Source: Lentilactobacillus diolivorans DSM 14421 (GTDB lineage Bacteria > Bacillota > Bacilli > Lactobacillales > Lactobacillaceae). From it: a DNA stretch of 64,000 bases. Of the stretch, positions 24,487 to 32,820 are shown in pieces. A program made the translations under genes and the position numbers. Position 1 is the stretch's first letter; the number at the start of each line of letters is the position of its first letter. A model generated the notes under the pieces. The model saw nothing but the letters and a program-made list of their open reading frames with translations, was not told the DNA's origin and searched no databases. Location: NCBI RefSeq assembly GCF_001434255.1, contig NZ_AZEY01000041.1, forward strand, positions 57,141 to 121,140. Direction: 5' to 3'.

Positions 24487-25266
24487 ATGGAAAAATCATC
24501 TCGCTACATTTGGCAGGTAGCCGGTTTGTTTGCAACGCTGATTATTGCGATGGCTTTTTTAGCTGTTATTTTGTTTACCGTAAAAAGGTCGGTCACAATT
24601 TCTCAGTCCTTAATGATTTGGGCTCAAGATGTCCCTTTATTTGCTATTTTTTATTTCATTAACCGACGATTTACCAAGCAACAAATTGGGATCAAGCCGA
24701 CTATTTCTTGGGGCCAATTACTAGTGGTAAGTTGGCCGTTGTATTTCGCGGTTGCAATATCAGTTTTGGAAATCGTCATCGACAGGAACTTGTACTGGGT
24801 GTTAGCAATCTCAGCTGGCTTATGTGCTGGGATATTTGAAGAATTTTTGTTTCGAGGATTAATTTTAGGAATCCTTTTGAAGGCATTCAGGCATATGACT
24901 AAAAAACGACAGGTATGGTCGGCTGTTGTTATTTCGAGCGTCTTATTTGGTTTAATCCACTCCGTCAATGTTTTACGCCAACCAATTGGTGACACAGCTT
25001 TACAGATGTTGTTTGCCGTATGGTTCGGACTAATACTGAGTGTGCTTTATTTGCGTTCGGGGACAATTATTCTACCAATGTTATTCCATGGCACTTGGGA
25101 TTTCTCCATCGGAATTGCTAAGGGCTCTATTAATGAAACTGCTACGGTAACACTTGCTGAGGTTATTATTAATGTCGTTCTATTTTTAATTGTTTTACTC
25201 ATTTGTGCCTGTTGTTTGCGTCAAAAAAAGCTTAATTCGATTGATCTCACTAAATTGTTAGCATAA
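24487..25266 (+). CDS. CPBP-family intramembrane metalloprotease (3)
   Basis: A 259-residue protein with about seven helices and all CPBP motifs: GIFEEFLFRGLI near residue 116, FGLIHSVNVL near residue 156, and FHGTWDFS near residue 200. Its motif context (EEFxFRG, FGL(I/F)HSVN) is closest to the proteins at 29029 and 30466, so the three form a subgroup. A terminator at 25394-25431 closes it. Confidence 0.9.
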   Translation: MEKSSRYIWQVAGLFATLIIAMAFLAVILFTVKRSVTISQSLMIWAQDVPLFAIFYFINRRFTKQQIGIKPTISWGQLLVVSWPLYFAVAISVLEIVIDRNLYWVLAISAGLCAGIFEEFLFRGLILGILLKAFRHMTKKRQVWSAVVISSVLFGLIHSVNVLRQPIGDTALQMLFAVWFGLILSVLYLRSGTIILPMLFHGTWDFSIGIAKGSINETATVTLAEVIINVVLFLIVLLICACCLRQKKLNSIDLTKLLA

Positions 25267-25393
25267 TGATCAATTATCTGGAACTTTCCAAAGGTGTGAG
25301 GAGAATTGATTATTAGATAAGGGTTACTAATATGCTGATAACCAGAGAAGGTTTCTAAATTAAAGAAAATGAATCCTATTATTTAATTAACAA

Positions 25394-25431
25394 ACAAAAT
25401 CGGCGGGGAATTTAATCTCCGTCGATTTGTT
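25394..25431. terminator. bidirectional terminator after CPBP (3)
   Basis: ACAAAATCGGCGGGG pairs, with two G-T pairs, to CTCCGTCGATTTGT, with flanking A/T runs. Confidence 0.7.
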
Positions 25432-25563
25432 GTCGCCTGAGGTTTTTGGACATTGACCCAACTAATAAGAATTACCCGCAGCTAAATTGTCATTGGACTT
25501 TTAGTAAAAAAACTGCCAAACAAATTTAGTTTCGGTGCTATACTAACTTTGGAGGCGAGATCG

Positions 25564-26442
25564 TTGAAGAAAAAAAGCTTATTACTAACTGTATTAGCTG
25601 CCGGTTTAACCGGGCTGGTCTTAACAAGTACACCACAACCTATTAAAGCAGCTGGTGTCTATCGGACTGTCAAATCCCAAACCGCTAACAACACAGCTTT
25701 TCATTGGAACGGTACCAGTACCGAAGCCTATCTCTGGAGCTATAATTTAACTCAAAAGAAACATCACTTAACTAATTATCCTAAAACCACCTGGTACGCA
25801 AACAGAGTCTTAAAAATGACCAATGGTACCAAAACCGGAATTTTTTACTACGTAACCAACCAATCCGGAAATACATATGGGTATGTCTGGCAAGGTTATT
25901 TAACCAAGGGATCTGCTTCAGAAAGTAGTAGTCGCAATGAGACGACTACAAATAGCAATACTAATTGGACTACTAAAGATAATCCGGATGGTATTCCACA
26001 CCCAACTAAAGAAGAACTTAATAATTTAAAAGGTGCTGATGATGACCAATATGACTCAACTGTTACCTATTATCAGGACTTACCAATTATGCGTTCTTTT
26101 ACAGGGACCAGTTACAATCGCAAATTAAATGATGCTGCGCAGGGGAAGTTGGATAATGATTTTGGCTCAGTAACCCGACATGAATGGGGAGATAAATTAC
26201 AACAAATAAAATACCTAACTGTGTCTACCAGACCAACCCAGCAGCAAATTCAAGAACTTGTCGATGGAAAATTAACTTTTGAAAACTTCGTCCTTAGTGA
26301 TTTAAAAAAACAAGGTATTGGTTTAAATCAATATAAGGGTTGGCAGATTGGAATGTATAGTAATCCTATTTATAAGAAAAACAATTTTTTAAGCGGCAAC
26401 GGTATTTACATAATTGCGTTGCTGGCACCTCAATATCAATAA
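25564..26442 (+). CDS. exported protein with YPKTTW/VWxGYL domain and C-terminal domain
   Basis: A 292-residue secreted protein. The signal peptide (residues 1-29) ends at IKA-A. Residues 32-115 repeat the domain of the 2713 protein: YRTVKS, AYLWSYNLTQKKHHL, TNYPKTTWYANRVLKM, YYVTNQSGN and YVWQGYL. A Ser/Asn/Thr-rich linker leads to a unique C-terminal domain of about 150 residues, with ITHEx-like no motif but many aromatic residues. The TTG at 25564 is chosen because GGAGG is nine bases upstream. An extended -10 TGCTATACT lies just before. It is probably wall-associated. Confidence 0.85.
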   Translation: MKKKSLLLTVLAAGLTGLVLTSTPQPIKAAGVYRTVKSQTANNTAFHWNGTSTEAYLWSYNLTQKKHHLTNYPKTTWYANRVLKMTNGTKTGIFYYVTNQSGNTYGYVWQGYLTKGSASESSSRNETTTNSNTNWTTKDNPDGIPHPTKEELNNLKGADDDQYDSTVTYYQDLPIMRSFTGTSYNRKLNDAAQGKLDNDFGSVTRHEWGDKLQQIKYLTVSTRPTQQQIQELVDGKLTFENFVLSDLKKQGIGLNQYKGWQIGMYSNPIYKKNNFLSGNGIYIIALLAPQYQ

Positions 26443-26790
26443 TTCAGTTATTTAACCAATCATAGAGAAAGCAACTTCAAAAGGATTTGTTTGCTGGTCA
26501 TACCTGTATATCGGATTATTTTGATTGGAATTGCCATTGGTTCTAGAAGACTCAAGTTTAATTGGGTCGATCTTATTCAAAGAAGCTGCGCGGAATTGAA
26601 AAAATGCCACGTAGCTTTATTTTTTTGATTCATATTTAAATTTTGAAATAGCCTATTGACGATTAACTGCATAATCTTATACTTAATTTATGAAAGGATA
26701 ACCAATTTTAAATAGGTAATTCTTTAAGAATCGAAGTTGACTATGTAGCTATTGTAATTAAAGAATATGGGTTTGACGAGGAGCAACTTA
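26443..26790 (+). promoter_or_regulatory. gene-free stretch with terminator and promoter
   Basis: It contains a terminator at 26583-26627 (AAGCTGCGCGG against CCACGTAGCTT, then a T-rich tract) and a promoter for the next gene, TTGACG (26656-26661), 16 bases, TATACT (26678-26683). No gene is visible. Confidence 0.6.
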
Positions 26791-27255
26791 ATGAAACTGA
26801 GACATGTATTATTAGTGGCCGTTGGGATTGTTTCAGTTGGTGTCGGATCAACAGGAGTAGGGCATCTTTTACCGGAGAACGCTTGGGCCGCTGAGAAGCA
26901 ATCAAATAAAACCAAGTCACCGCAACTTAAGCAGTATTTTGATCTGAAAATTTATCATCAATCACAAAAGGCTATTAAAAAAATGAAAACATTGAAAAAG
27001 CAGGGCATCGAAATGGCATTAGTGCCACTTCCCTATACCGCATTCATCAAGGCACCGGCCGGTAGTCGAGTGGTTGTTAAGCAGGGAAAGCAAGTCTATT
27101 ACGATAAGGTTGTTAAAAATGGCGTGGCCTTTTTAACAACCGATCCTAAGAAACCGTTCAACATCAATCGGTCGGTTGCAGCCTATGCCAAGCTCCCTGG
27201 CAAAGCAGTTTCGGCGACGGTTCATTATCGATTTGAAAGTTATCCAGGATATTAG
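26791..27255 (+). CDS. small exported protein
   Basis: A 154-residue protein with a signal peptide ending in NAWA-A near residue 34, then a basic, beta-rich mature part (VPLPYTAFIKAPAGSRVVVK, VVKNGVAFLTT). GAGGAG lies before the ATG at 26791. It does not share the YPKTTW domain, so it is a separate exported family. Function unknown. Confidence 0.75.
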   Translation: MKLRHVLLVAVGIVSVGVGSTGVGHLLPENAWAAEKQSNKTKSPQLKQYFDLKIYHQSQKAIKKMKTLKKQGIEMALVPLPYTAFIKAPAGSRVVVKQGKQVYYDKVVKNGVAFLTTDPKKPFNINRSVAAYAKLPGKAVSATVHYRFESYPGY

Positions 27256-27436
27256 GGATTAGCAGAATATATTTTATGAAAGCACGATGATTTCCATCAG
27301 TTTCGTGGGTAAATAATAGTCAATGCGGTTAAACAGTTAAGCTAATTAATCGGAATAATTTACCTTATCATGTAACGACGCAATGTTCGGCTTACATTTA
27401 TAATGTTAACTTTCAAATTTTCGTTCTTGGACATTT

Positions 27437-27480
27437 AAATGGCCTCATTCCAGCCTTTATCTGAAGTGAGGCCATTTTTT
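27437..27480. terminator. bidirectional terminator
   Basis: AAATGGCCTCA (27437-27447) pairs with TGAGGCCATTT (27467-27477), followed by T and preceded by A. It separates the exported-protein gene from the convergent antitoxin remnants. Confidence 0.85.
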
Positions 27481-27523
27481 GAAATTTAGTTTTTAAGTTC
27501 AGCAGACCTTTGTCATAAATTCT

Positions 27524-27766
27524 TTATTGCTCTGCGCCACGAATAAAGGTTTCAGCAATAAGCGTCGGGTTAATAACGCCTCTACCAGTGAGGGACCACG
27601 GAGAACCAGCTTGATGAGTGATCTTGCTTAACCCAAATGCTGTTTTATCACCATAATCGTTTAAAATATCGGTGAGTAAATTAGAAATTTCAGGATCCTG
27701 CTGAATAAGATTAAAATCATTAAAAGCCTGTTTGCTCAATCCCTCAGAAACGATATCTCTTTTTCC
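27524..27766 (-). pseudogene. C-terminal remnant of a Panacea (DUF4065/SocA) domain
   Basis: The frame reads through KRDIVSEGLSKQAFNDF to ILNDYGDKTAFGLSKITHQ, AGSPW and a C-terminal tail. The pattern YGxxxAxxLSxxTHxxxxPW is the hallmark ending of Panacea domains. The N-terminal two-thirds of the domain is missing, and there is no proper start; reading upstream meets the end of the HTH gene in another frame. It looks like the tail of one HTH-Panacea protein that has lost its middle and its frame. Confidence 0.6.
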
Positions 27767-27767
27767 A

Positions 27768-28199
27768 TTAAATATGATGATTATCAGACATTAGTGCCTT
27801 TAATAATTTATTGTTTGACTTTGAGGGGAAAGCACCTGCTTCATATAAAGCAACTGTATTAGAGCTCCAGCCAAGCAATTTTGCGAACTCTCTTTGAGAA
27901 AGGCCGATTTTTGCCCGATATTTTTTAACATCTTCAGGTGAAACCAAGTTCATATCATTGCGATACATTGAATTGGCAATTTCAACGGCTTGATCGTCTA
28001 ATATCAGATCGTCAACCAGTTTGTTTGTATCACTATCAAACCTGGCAGGTGCCGTAACTGTATATTCATGGCCATGAATGATGAACGTATTAGTATAATC
28101 TTTTATATACGTATTAGTCATATCAACAATTTGCCTTCCTAAAGTAATTTGATATGTGAAAGCTAATAAACCGGACCTTTTAATTTGCTGGTCTAGCAC
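27768..28199 (-). CDS. HTH part of a Panacea-type antitoxin (possible remnant)
   Basis: A 143-residue protein. Residues 30-80 form a beta-rich N-terminal part (FIIHGHEYTVTAPARFD), then an MqsA-like XRE domain: VKKYRAKIGLSQREFAKLLG, WSSNTVALYEAG and ASFPSK-like turn. HTH domains of this type are fused in front of Panacea domains in PanA antitoxins, and the Panacea tail lies just downstream in another frame. It overlaps nothing upstream but starts 18 bases after the stop of the HigA-like gene. Probably the front half of a broken antitoxin; it may still bind DNA. Confidence 0.6.
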   Translation of the reverse strand: MLDQQIKRSGLLAFTYQITLGRQIVDMTNTYIKDYTNTFIIHGHEYTVTAPARFDSDTNKLVDDLILDDQAVEIANSMYRNDMNLVSPEDVKKYRAKIGLSQREFAKLLGWSSNTVALYEAGAFPSKSNNKLLKALMSDNHHI

Positions 28200-28216
28200 T
28201 TTGTCCCTTCCAGATT

Positions 28217-28519
28217 TTAGGATAATACTACTGTTACTTTTTTGCCAAGAGCATTAGCAATTTTTGTGAGAGTATCAATACTAGTGTTATTTCCCTTCTC
28301 AATGCGAGAAATTGTACTCTTGGGGACACCAGACTTATCAGCCAAACTCTGCTGGCTTAGTCCGGCTGCTTCACGAGCTTCTAAGATGGCTGCTGCACTG
28401 GCCAACTTGGCTTTTTCAGCGTTGACCCCATTGCGATAATTGGAGTCTTTCATCATTTCGGCAAAAAAGTCATCTAAATCGTCTGTTACTCCTTCGGCAT
28501 ATTTTTTTAAATCTTTCAT
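28217..28519 (-). CDS. HigA-like XRE antitoxin
   Basis: A 100-residue protein with a helical N-terminus (LDDFFAEMMKDSNYRNGVNA) and an XRE domain (LSQQSLADKSGVPKSTISRIE, residues 56-76) ending in KKVTVVLS. This is the form of HigA antitoxins paired with Gp49-like HigB toxins. The upstream toxin frame overlaps it by one base (TAATG) but is truncated (28519-28671). Degraded relatives lie at 22227 and 31277. It may have survived as a solitary antitoxin. Confidence 0.85.
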   Translation of the reverse strand: MKDLKKYAEGVTDDLDDFFAEMMKDSNYRNGVNAEKAKLASAAAILEAREAAGLSQQSLADKSGVPKSTISRIEKGNNTSIDTLTKIANALGKKVTVVLS

Positions 28520-28671
28520 TATTTTCCCTCCATATAGTTTTTATAAAACTCGGCGCGCAAATCAATTGCATGATCAATTTCTTTTCGTGGCGTTGGATTT
28601 GTTTTTTGCTGAATCCACGGAAATATGAAAGCTAAGAACCACGCCGAGTTAGCGTATTTCTTAGCTTTCAT
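28519..28671 (-). pseudogene. C-terminal remnant of a HigB/Gp49-like toxin
   Basis: A 50-codon frame ending one base into the antitoxin start codon. It reads WFLAFIFPWIQQKTNPTPRK then EIDHAIDLRAEF. The pattern K(K/Q)T-x-x-TPxxEIxxAxxxRxxY is the typical C-terminus of Gp49-like HigB toxins. The first half or more, with the catalytic core, is gone, so it cannot be an active nuclease. Confidence 0.6.
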
Positions 28672-28682
28672 GTTGCAAATTA

Positions 28683-28913
28683 CTAGTGTTTGATTTTTTT
28701 ATCTGACGTATAAGGTTGATGAAACATCCTCGAAACGCCAAATGGAACCAGTGTTAGAAAAATTGACCATGAGATTAAACCATGAGGCAGGTTATGAGTA
28801 TACATTGGCAGTAAAGCGACATAATTGTGAGTCACACAATCATAGATGACAATGCCAATCGTGATCACTAGAAAGATACCTGATATTGATAATAATAATT
28901 TTCTGATATCCAT
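28683..28913 (-). CDS. small membrane protein
   Basis: A 76-residue protein with two membrane helices (residues 6-25 and 48-66) and a basic tail. AAGGGGGAA lies directly before the ATG at 28913. It has no recognised family. It lies immediately upstream of the truncated toxin, with which it may be co-transcribed. Confidence 0.65.
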   Translation of the reverse strand: MDIRKLLLSISGIFLVITIGIVIYDCVTHNYVALLPMYTHNLPHGLISWSIFLTLVPFGVSRMFHQPYTSDKKIKH

Positions 28914-29028
28914 AATAGATTCCCCCTTGAAAGGTCAATAGAAAATACATTGAACCGTTTCTTATTAGTATTTTTCCTGAAACAAAAATAATTTGGAAGT
29001 TGTTTAGGTGTGGTGGTTTTGAGTGAAA

Positions 29029-29784
29029 TTAAGTCAGCTTTACTATCGGCTGATTGCGCTTTAAATTAGAATCCATTGCAATCAGGCCAACCAGTCCGAC
29101 TAGAAGAATTGGAACGTAAGCTAAGAATAGCCAAATCCAAGGACTGCTTCCTGCAGAGGAGCCAATTGATAGTTGAGTGTCAAATAGGGAGTGAAGTAAG
29201 GCTGACCACATCAAAGTGTTGGTTGAGACACGAACGACTACAAAGAAAAGCCCTATACAAGTCGCGTAAAAGATTTGTTGCAAAGTAGCTTCTATCGTTT
29301 GACCATTCAATAGATTTACAGAATGGAAGAGGCCAAAACAAACTGATGATAGGATACCAGCAAAGGTTAGTGGCCACCGGGAATTAACAAATATTTTTTG
29401 AAATAGTGAAAAGACTAATCCACGAAAAACAAATTCTTCCAATATGCCGCCTGAGAACGCCAGGCAGATAGCCGAAACAGCTTTTGGAGAACGCAATACG
29501 CCAAAAATTTGAAGAGGAGAAACAAAAAGGAACACTGGTAAGCAGCAAATAGTCAGTGTCGTAATTAGAAGTGGGGTGCGTCTAAACTTTTGATTGCGAA
29601 CCTTCAGACTACCCAGTCCATAATAGATAAAAGCGGCAACCAACAAAACATATGCTAATCGAACAATCGCATATAGTGTTGGACTAACTGATAATCTTAA
29701 TGAGTTGTCTATCGGTATTATCGGTATAAATACAGCGATGGCGATAATTAATTGTAAGCGCCAATTCCAACGAGTCTTAATCAA
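29029..29784 (-). CDS. CPBP-family intramembrane metalloprotease (4)
   Basis: A 251-residue protein with about seven helices. Motifs: GILEEFVFRGLVF, FGLFHSVNLL and LHSLFDTQ. The TTG at 29784 is the only reasonable start, with GAGAAGATG some distance upstream. It belongs to the same subgroup as 24487 and 30466. No partner genes are adjacent. Confidence 0.88.
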   Translation of the reverse strand: MIKTRWNWRLQLIIAIAVFIPIIPIDNSLRLSVSPTLYAIVRLAYVLLVAAFIYYGLGSLKVRNQKFRRTPLLITTLTICCLPVFLFVSPLQIFGVLRSPKAVSAICLAFSGGILEEFVFRGLVFSLFQKIFVNSRWPLTFAGILSSVCFGLFHSVNLLNGQTIEATLQQIFYATCIGLFFVVVRVSTNTLMWSALLHSLFDTQLSIGSSAGSSPWIWLFLAYVPILLVGLVGLIAMDSNLKRNQPIVKLT

Positions 29785-30465
29785 TTCTAATCATCTTCTC
29801 ATATGAACTATCCTTAAATTACCACTTGAGTTTGATTTATACAAGATAAAATGATGTATTAATGCCGGCATGCATAGAAATACATTGATTTTGATGTGTC
29901 GCGTTCTGATGAGAGCATGAAGACCAATATGCTGAAGCGCAACCATTCTTATTTAGCGGCTATCGTGTCATTAATCCACTGATCAAGTTGGTCAATATCA
30001 TAAATTCGCTTAATCTTCGTTAATATTTGTGATAATGGGATGGCTTCCAAAGATTTACGAAGCTGCTTCTCAACTGTATCCATCACTTGTGAGATGACGC
30101 ATTCTTTTTCATTGCCGTTGTCTTTACCTTATACAGCGGCTTATTATTCAGACGGGATTTTAGTTTATCGGCCTAGCCGATTGGACGACAATCCTTGGAC
30201 TAATGGGGATTATGCCAGCATTAATTTTAAATCTGCTAGAGAAAGCGACCTTAACTTGGATAAAGAAAATCGTGCGGGAAGGGAATTATAAAAATGGCTT
30301 CCTATCCTTGACAGGGTGATTCAATTTATATTGATACCGAGTCACATTCTGATAAAAAGTGGGAGATCATGCCCATGCACCTATGGTTACCAAGAACTTA
30401 TAAGTGTATAATGTGGGCAACTTTAATGAAATGCAATTTTTTCTAAATGAAGGGTTTGATTCAAG
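29785..30465. other. decayed intergenic region with gene fragments
   Basis: No intact gene. On the minus strand about 29953-30105 is a coherent C-terminal fragment (VMDTVEKQLRKSLEAIPLSQ, then IYDIDQLDQWINDTIAAK and a stop) from an unknown protein. On the plus strand about 30124-30291 is another (YYSDGILVYRPSRLDDNPW then SARESDLNLDKENRAGREL, stop). The two abut in opposite directions, so the region is a junction of rearranged remnants. The rest shows nothing I can name. Confidence 0.4.
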
Positions 30466-31236
30466 TTGATCATTGAGAATCGTTGGTCGTGGGGGCGTTT
30501 GTTGGCAGCGGGGGTTGGCCTGTTTTTAGTTTATAATGCAGTGATGCTGTATCTTTACGATGCTTCAGAATGGCTGGTTGCCAGTATTGACGCGGTAATT
30601 GCCCTTATTTCGCTGGGAATTACGTGGTGGACATTGAAATCGTTTAAGCTCTTTTCTCAGCGGCCGAAGTTTAGCAGGTCCATGAAGATTTGGGGATTAA
30701 TTGCGTTGGTCACGGTTATGATCATGATGATTCTTAACGGATTCTTTCAAAATTTGCCATTACTGTTTGGTTCGAATGATTTCTGGTTAATAACCGTCAT
30801 CGCGTTAGCTACTGGGATATTTGAAGAAACCCTTTGCCGAGGTTTGTTTTTCTCGGGTTTCTTGGACCATACCTTATATAATGGCAGTTCCTTTCGTTTC
30901 ACGCGATCGGCGATTTATTCGGCATTTTTATTCGGGGGGTTCCATTTCGTCAACTTTCTGGGTGGTAATCCGGCAGTTGTATTTCAACAGATGTTTTGGG
31001 CTTTTGTACTCGGTGTCTTTTTGGCGGCTCTGCGGGTTGCGACTAACACACTTGTCTGGGGGATTCTCCTGCATTCTCTTTTGGACTGGGTTCCGAGTAT
31101 TTCCGGCCCCATTAGACAAAGTGGAACAAGTTGGTGGGAATTGATTGCGGTGTTTGGCCCAATCTTTATCGCCAGTCTGATTTTCTTAGTGTCCGCCGAT
31201 CAGCGGTATCTGAAAATTCCAGCAGAAAATGCGTAA
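30466..31236 (+). CDS. CPBP-family intramembrane metalloprotease (5)
   Basis: A 256-residue protein with about seven helices. Motifs: GIFEETLCRGLFF, FGGFHFVNFL and LHSLLDWV. The usual EExxFRG is EETLCRG, so the arginine is kept although a cysteine replaces the aromatic residue. It starts with TTG at 30466 after AAGGG. It is followed by a truncated antitoxin gene. Confidence 0.88.
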   Translation: MIIENRWSWGRLLAAGVGLFLVYNAVMLYLYDASEWLVASIDAVIALISLGITWWTLKSFKLFSQRPKFSRSMKIWGLIALVTVMIMMILNGFFQNLPLLFGSNDFWLITVIALATGIFEETLCRGLFFSGFLDHTLYNGSSFRFTRSAIYSAFLFGGFHFVNFLGGNPAVVFQQMFWAFVLGVFLAALRVATNTLVWGILLHSLLDWVPSISGPIRQSGTSWWELIAVFGPIFIASLIFLVSADQRYLKIPAENA

Positions 31237-31276
31237 TGAATCATGTTGCTGTATTCAGAAAGGAAGGCGGCACACA

Positions 31277-31426
31277 ATGAAAGAAGAGCCATATTTAACA
31301 GATGTCGATCAAACGTTTTTCCACGACCTTCAAAATCCTGAGTTTGCAGATGGGGTCAGGGCTGAAATGGACAAACTTTCAAGCACTGTTGCAATTCGGA
31401 AGAAAAAGCAAAACAGTCCAAATTAG
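31277..31426 (+). pseudogene. N-terminal fragment of a HigA-like antitoxin
   Basis: A 49-codon frame with a good ribosome site (GAAGG) that reads FFHDLQNPEFADGVRAEMDK then LSSTVAI. This matches the N-terminal helical part of the 28217 antitoxin (FFAEMMKDSNYRNGVNAEKAK, LASAAAI), but the HTH is missing after KKKQNSPN. A truncated copy. Confidence 0.5.
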
Positions 31427-31531
31427 TTTTTCTTAGCAATAATATTTATATCATTCACAAAATATATGACCGTTGAAGATGAGATGATAAACAAAAATCT
31501 GGATTACCGTATCTCAACTTAGAAAGTAAAA

Positions 31532-31573
31532 TCCCGTAAAACCAGTGGGTTCACTGGTTTTACGGGACTTTTT
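31532..31573. terminator. strong bidirectional terminator
   Basis: TCCCGTAAAACCAGTG (31532-31547) and CACTGGTTTTACGGGA (31552-31567) form a sixteen-base-pair perfect stem followed by TTTTT. Confidence 0.9.
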
Positions 31574-31674
31574 GAAAAGTGATTGTTTATTCTATTTAAA
31601 ATTAATTAAAATTAAAACAATTTCCAAGTATAAAAGGAAGCTGCTAAGGCTGGTTAAAAATCTATTGGGTCATG

Positions 31675-32820
31675 TTATTCAGTTGGCAGCCAGTATCCAT
31701 TTCGAATTTCATCCAACAGGGTGACTAGTTGTTTGGTTTCTTTAACATCGTGAACCCGTAAAATTCGGCCGCCTTTCAGGTACATTTCCGCTTCGGTTAC
31801 CAGGGTCATCGGCAGGCGTTCGTCCTTTTTCAGACCTAATAGTAAACCGAGATATCCTTTTCGAGAAATGGCGGTCATGATTGGTCGACGGAAATCATTG
31901 AATTGATCGAGGTTACGCATCATGACATAGTCTTGGGCACCGTCAGGAACTTTGGAGTAGCCGATTCCTTGATCCAAAGCAATCCGTTCGATATCGATAC
32001 CGGCGCTGGTAATGTCAGCGAGATTTTGTTCGAAAAATCGGTGCATCCCCGTGGTTAGATCATCATACTCGTGGCCGCGGCTACTGTGCATTGTCAGCAG
32101 ACCAACGTTATTTTGCGCCAATAGAGCTAATTTATCAGGATTATCAGTAAAGGCATTGACATCATTAATGATTGAAACGCCTTCGTCAATTGCGGCCTTC
32201 ATAACGGGGAGCTTATAGGTGTCAATCGCAAAGACAACCTTTGGGAAGGCCTGACGGATTGCTTTCATATAAGGAATCGTTCGTTCAATTTCAACTTCTG
32301 GCGTCACTTCTTTAAAGCCGGGGCGGGTTGTTTGACCGTTGACCTCAATAATATCGGCACCATCAGCCAGCATCTGTTCCACATGCTTCAACACGGCGTC
32401 CATACTTTGGTAGCGGCCGCCATCATAAAATGAATCCGGGGTGATGTTCATCACGGCATAGATCATGGCTTTCTCAGTCAGGTTAAACCGGTGATCACCA
32501 GCCTGCCAAATAATATCGTACTGTTTCAAGATTTGACGTAATTGGCCTTGAGCGGCTGCCTGATCATGAAATAATTTCGGCCATTCCTGGTTCAGACGTT
32601 TCGCTGCTTCAAGCGTTAGCAAGCCGACTACTGTCCGATCGAGTACTTGACTGGCACCATCCAGTTGATGAATGACGTGTTGCAAACGACCCGCTTGACC
32701 AGCATCAACGTCGGTAAATTGCAGGTTTAAGCGGTTCTGTTTGGTTGCCAGTGCGAATAATGCCTGGCTTTCAAAATCAGAGTGGTTACCTAGGGCTTGA
32801 GTGGTATCTTGAATTCTCAT
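31675..32820 (-). CDS. folP: dihydropteroate synthase
   Basis: A 381-residue FolP, last gene of the folate operon; it joins 7,8-dihydropterin pyrophosphate and p-aminobenzoate to dihydropteroate. The TIM-barrel domain begins near residue 130 with AVMNITPDSFYDGG, the signature loop. The second loop reads IIEVNGQTTRPGF where most FolP have D(V/I)GGESTRPG. About 130 extra N-terminal residues precede the catalytic domain, longer than the roughly 280-residue E. coli enzyme; similar extended FolP occur in lactobacilli. AAAGGA sets the ATG at 32820, overlapping the previous gene by four bases. Confidence 0.92.
   Translation of the reverse strand: MRIQDTTQALGNHSDFESQALFALATKQNRLNLQFTDVDAGQAGRLQHVIHQLDGASQVLDRTVVGLLTLEAAKRLNQEWPKLFHDQAAAQGQLRQILKQYDIIWQAGDHRFNLTEKAMIYAVMNITPDSFYDGGRYQSMDAVLKHVEQMLADGADIIEVNGQTTRPGFKEVTPEVEIERTIPYMKAIRQAFPKVVFAIDTYKLPVMKAAIDEGVSIINDVNAFTDNPDKLALLAQNNVGLLTMHSSRGHEYDDLTTGMHRFFEQNLADITSAGIDIERIALDQGIGYSKVPDGAQDYVMMRNLDQFNDFRRPIMTAISRKGYLGLLLGLKKDERLPMTLVTEAEMYLKGGRILRVHDVKETKQLVTLLDEIRNGYWLPTE

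Noticed and set aside
22200..31430. Prophage remnant
   Set aside because: Several XRE genes are present, but no integrase, terminase, capsid, tail or lysis gene and no attachment-site pair could be seen.
19080..31674. Bacteriocin precursor with double-glycine leader near the CPBP and LanFEG-like genes
   Set aside because: I looked in the intergenic gaps on both strands and saw no short frame with a GG leader or a lanthionine-type core and ribosome site.
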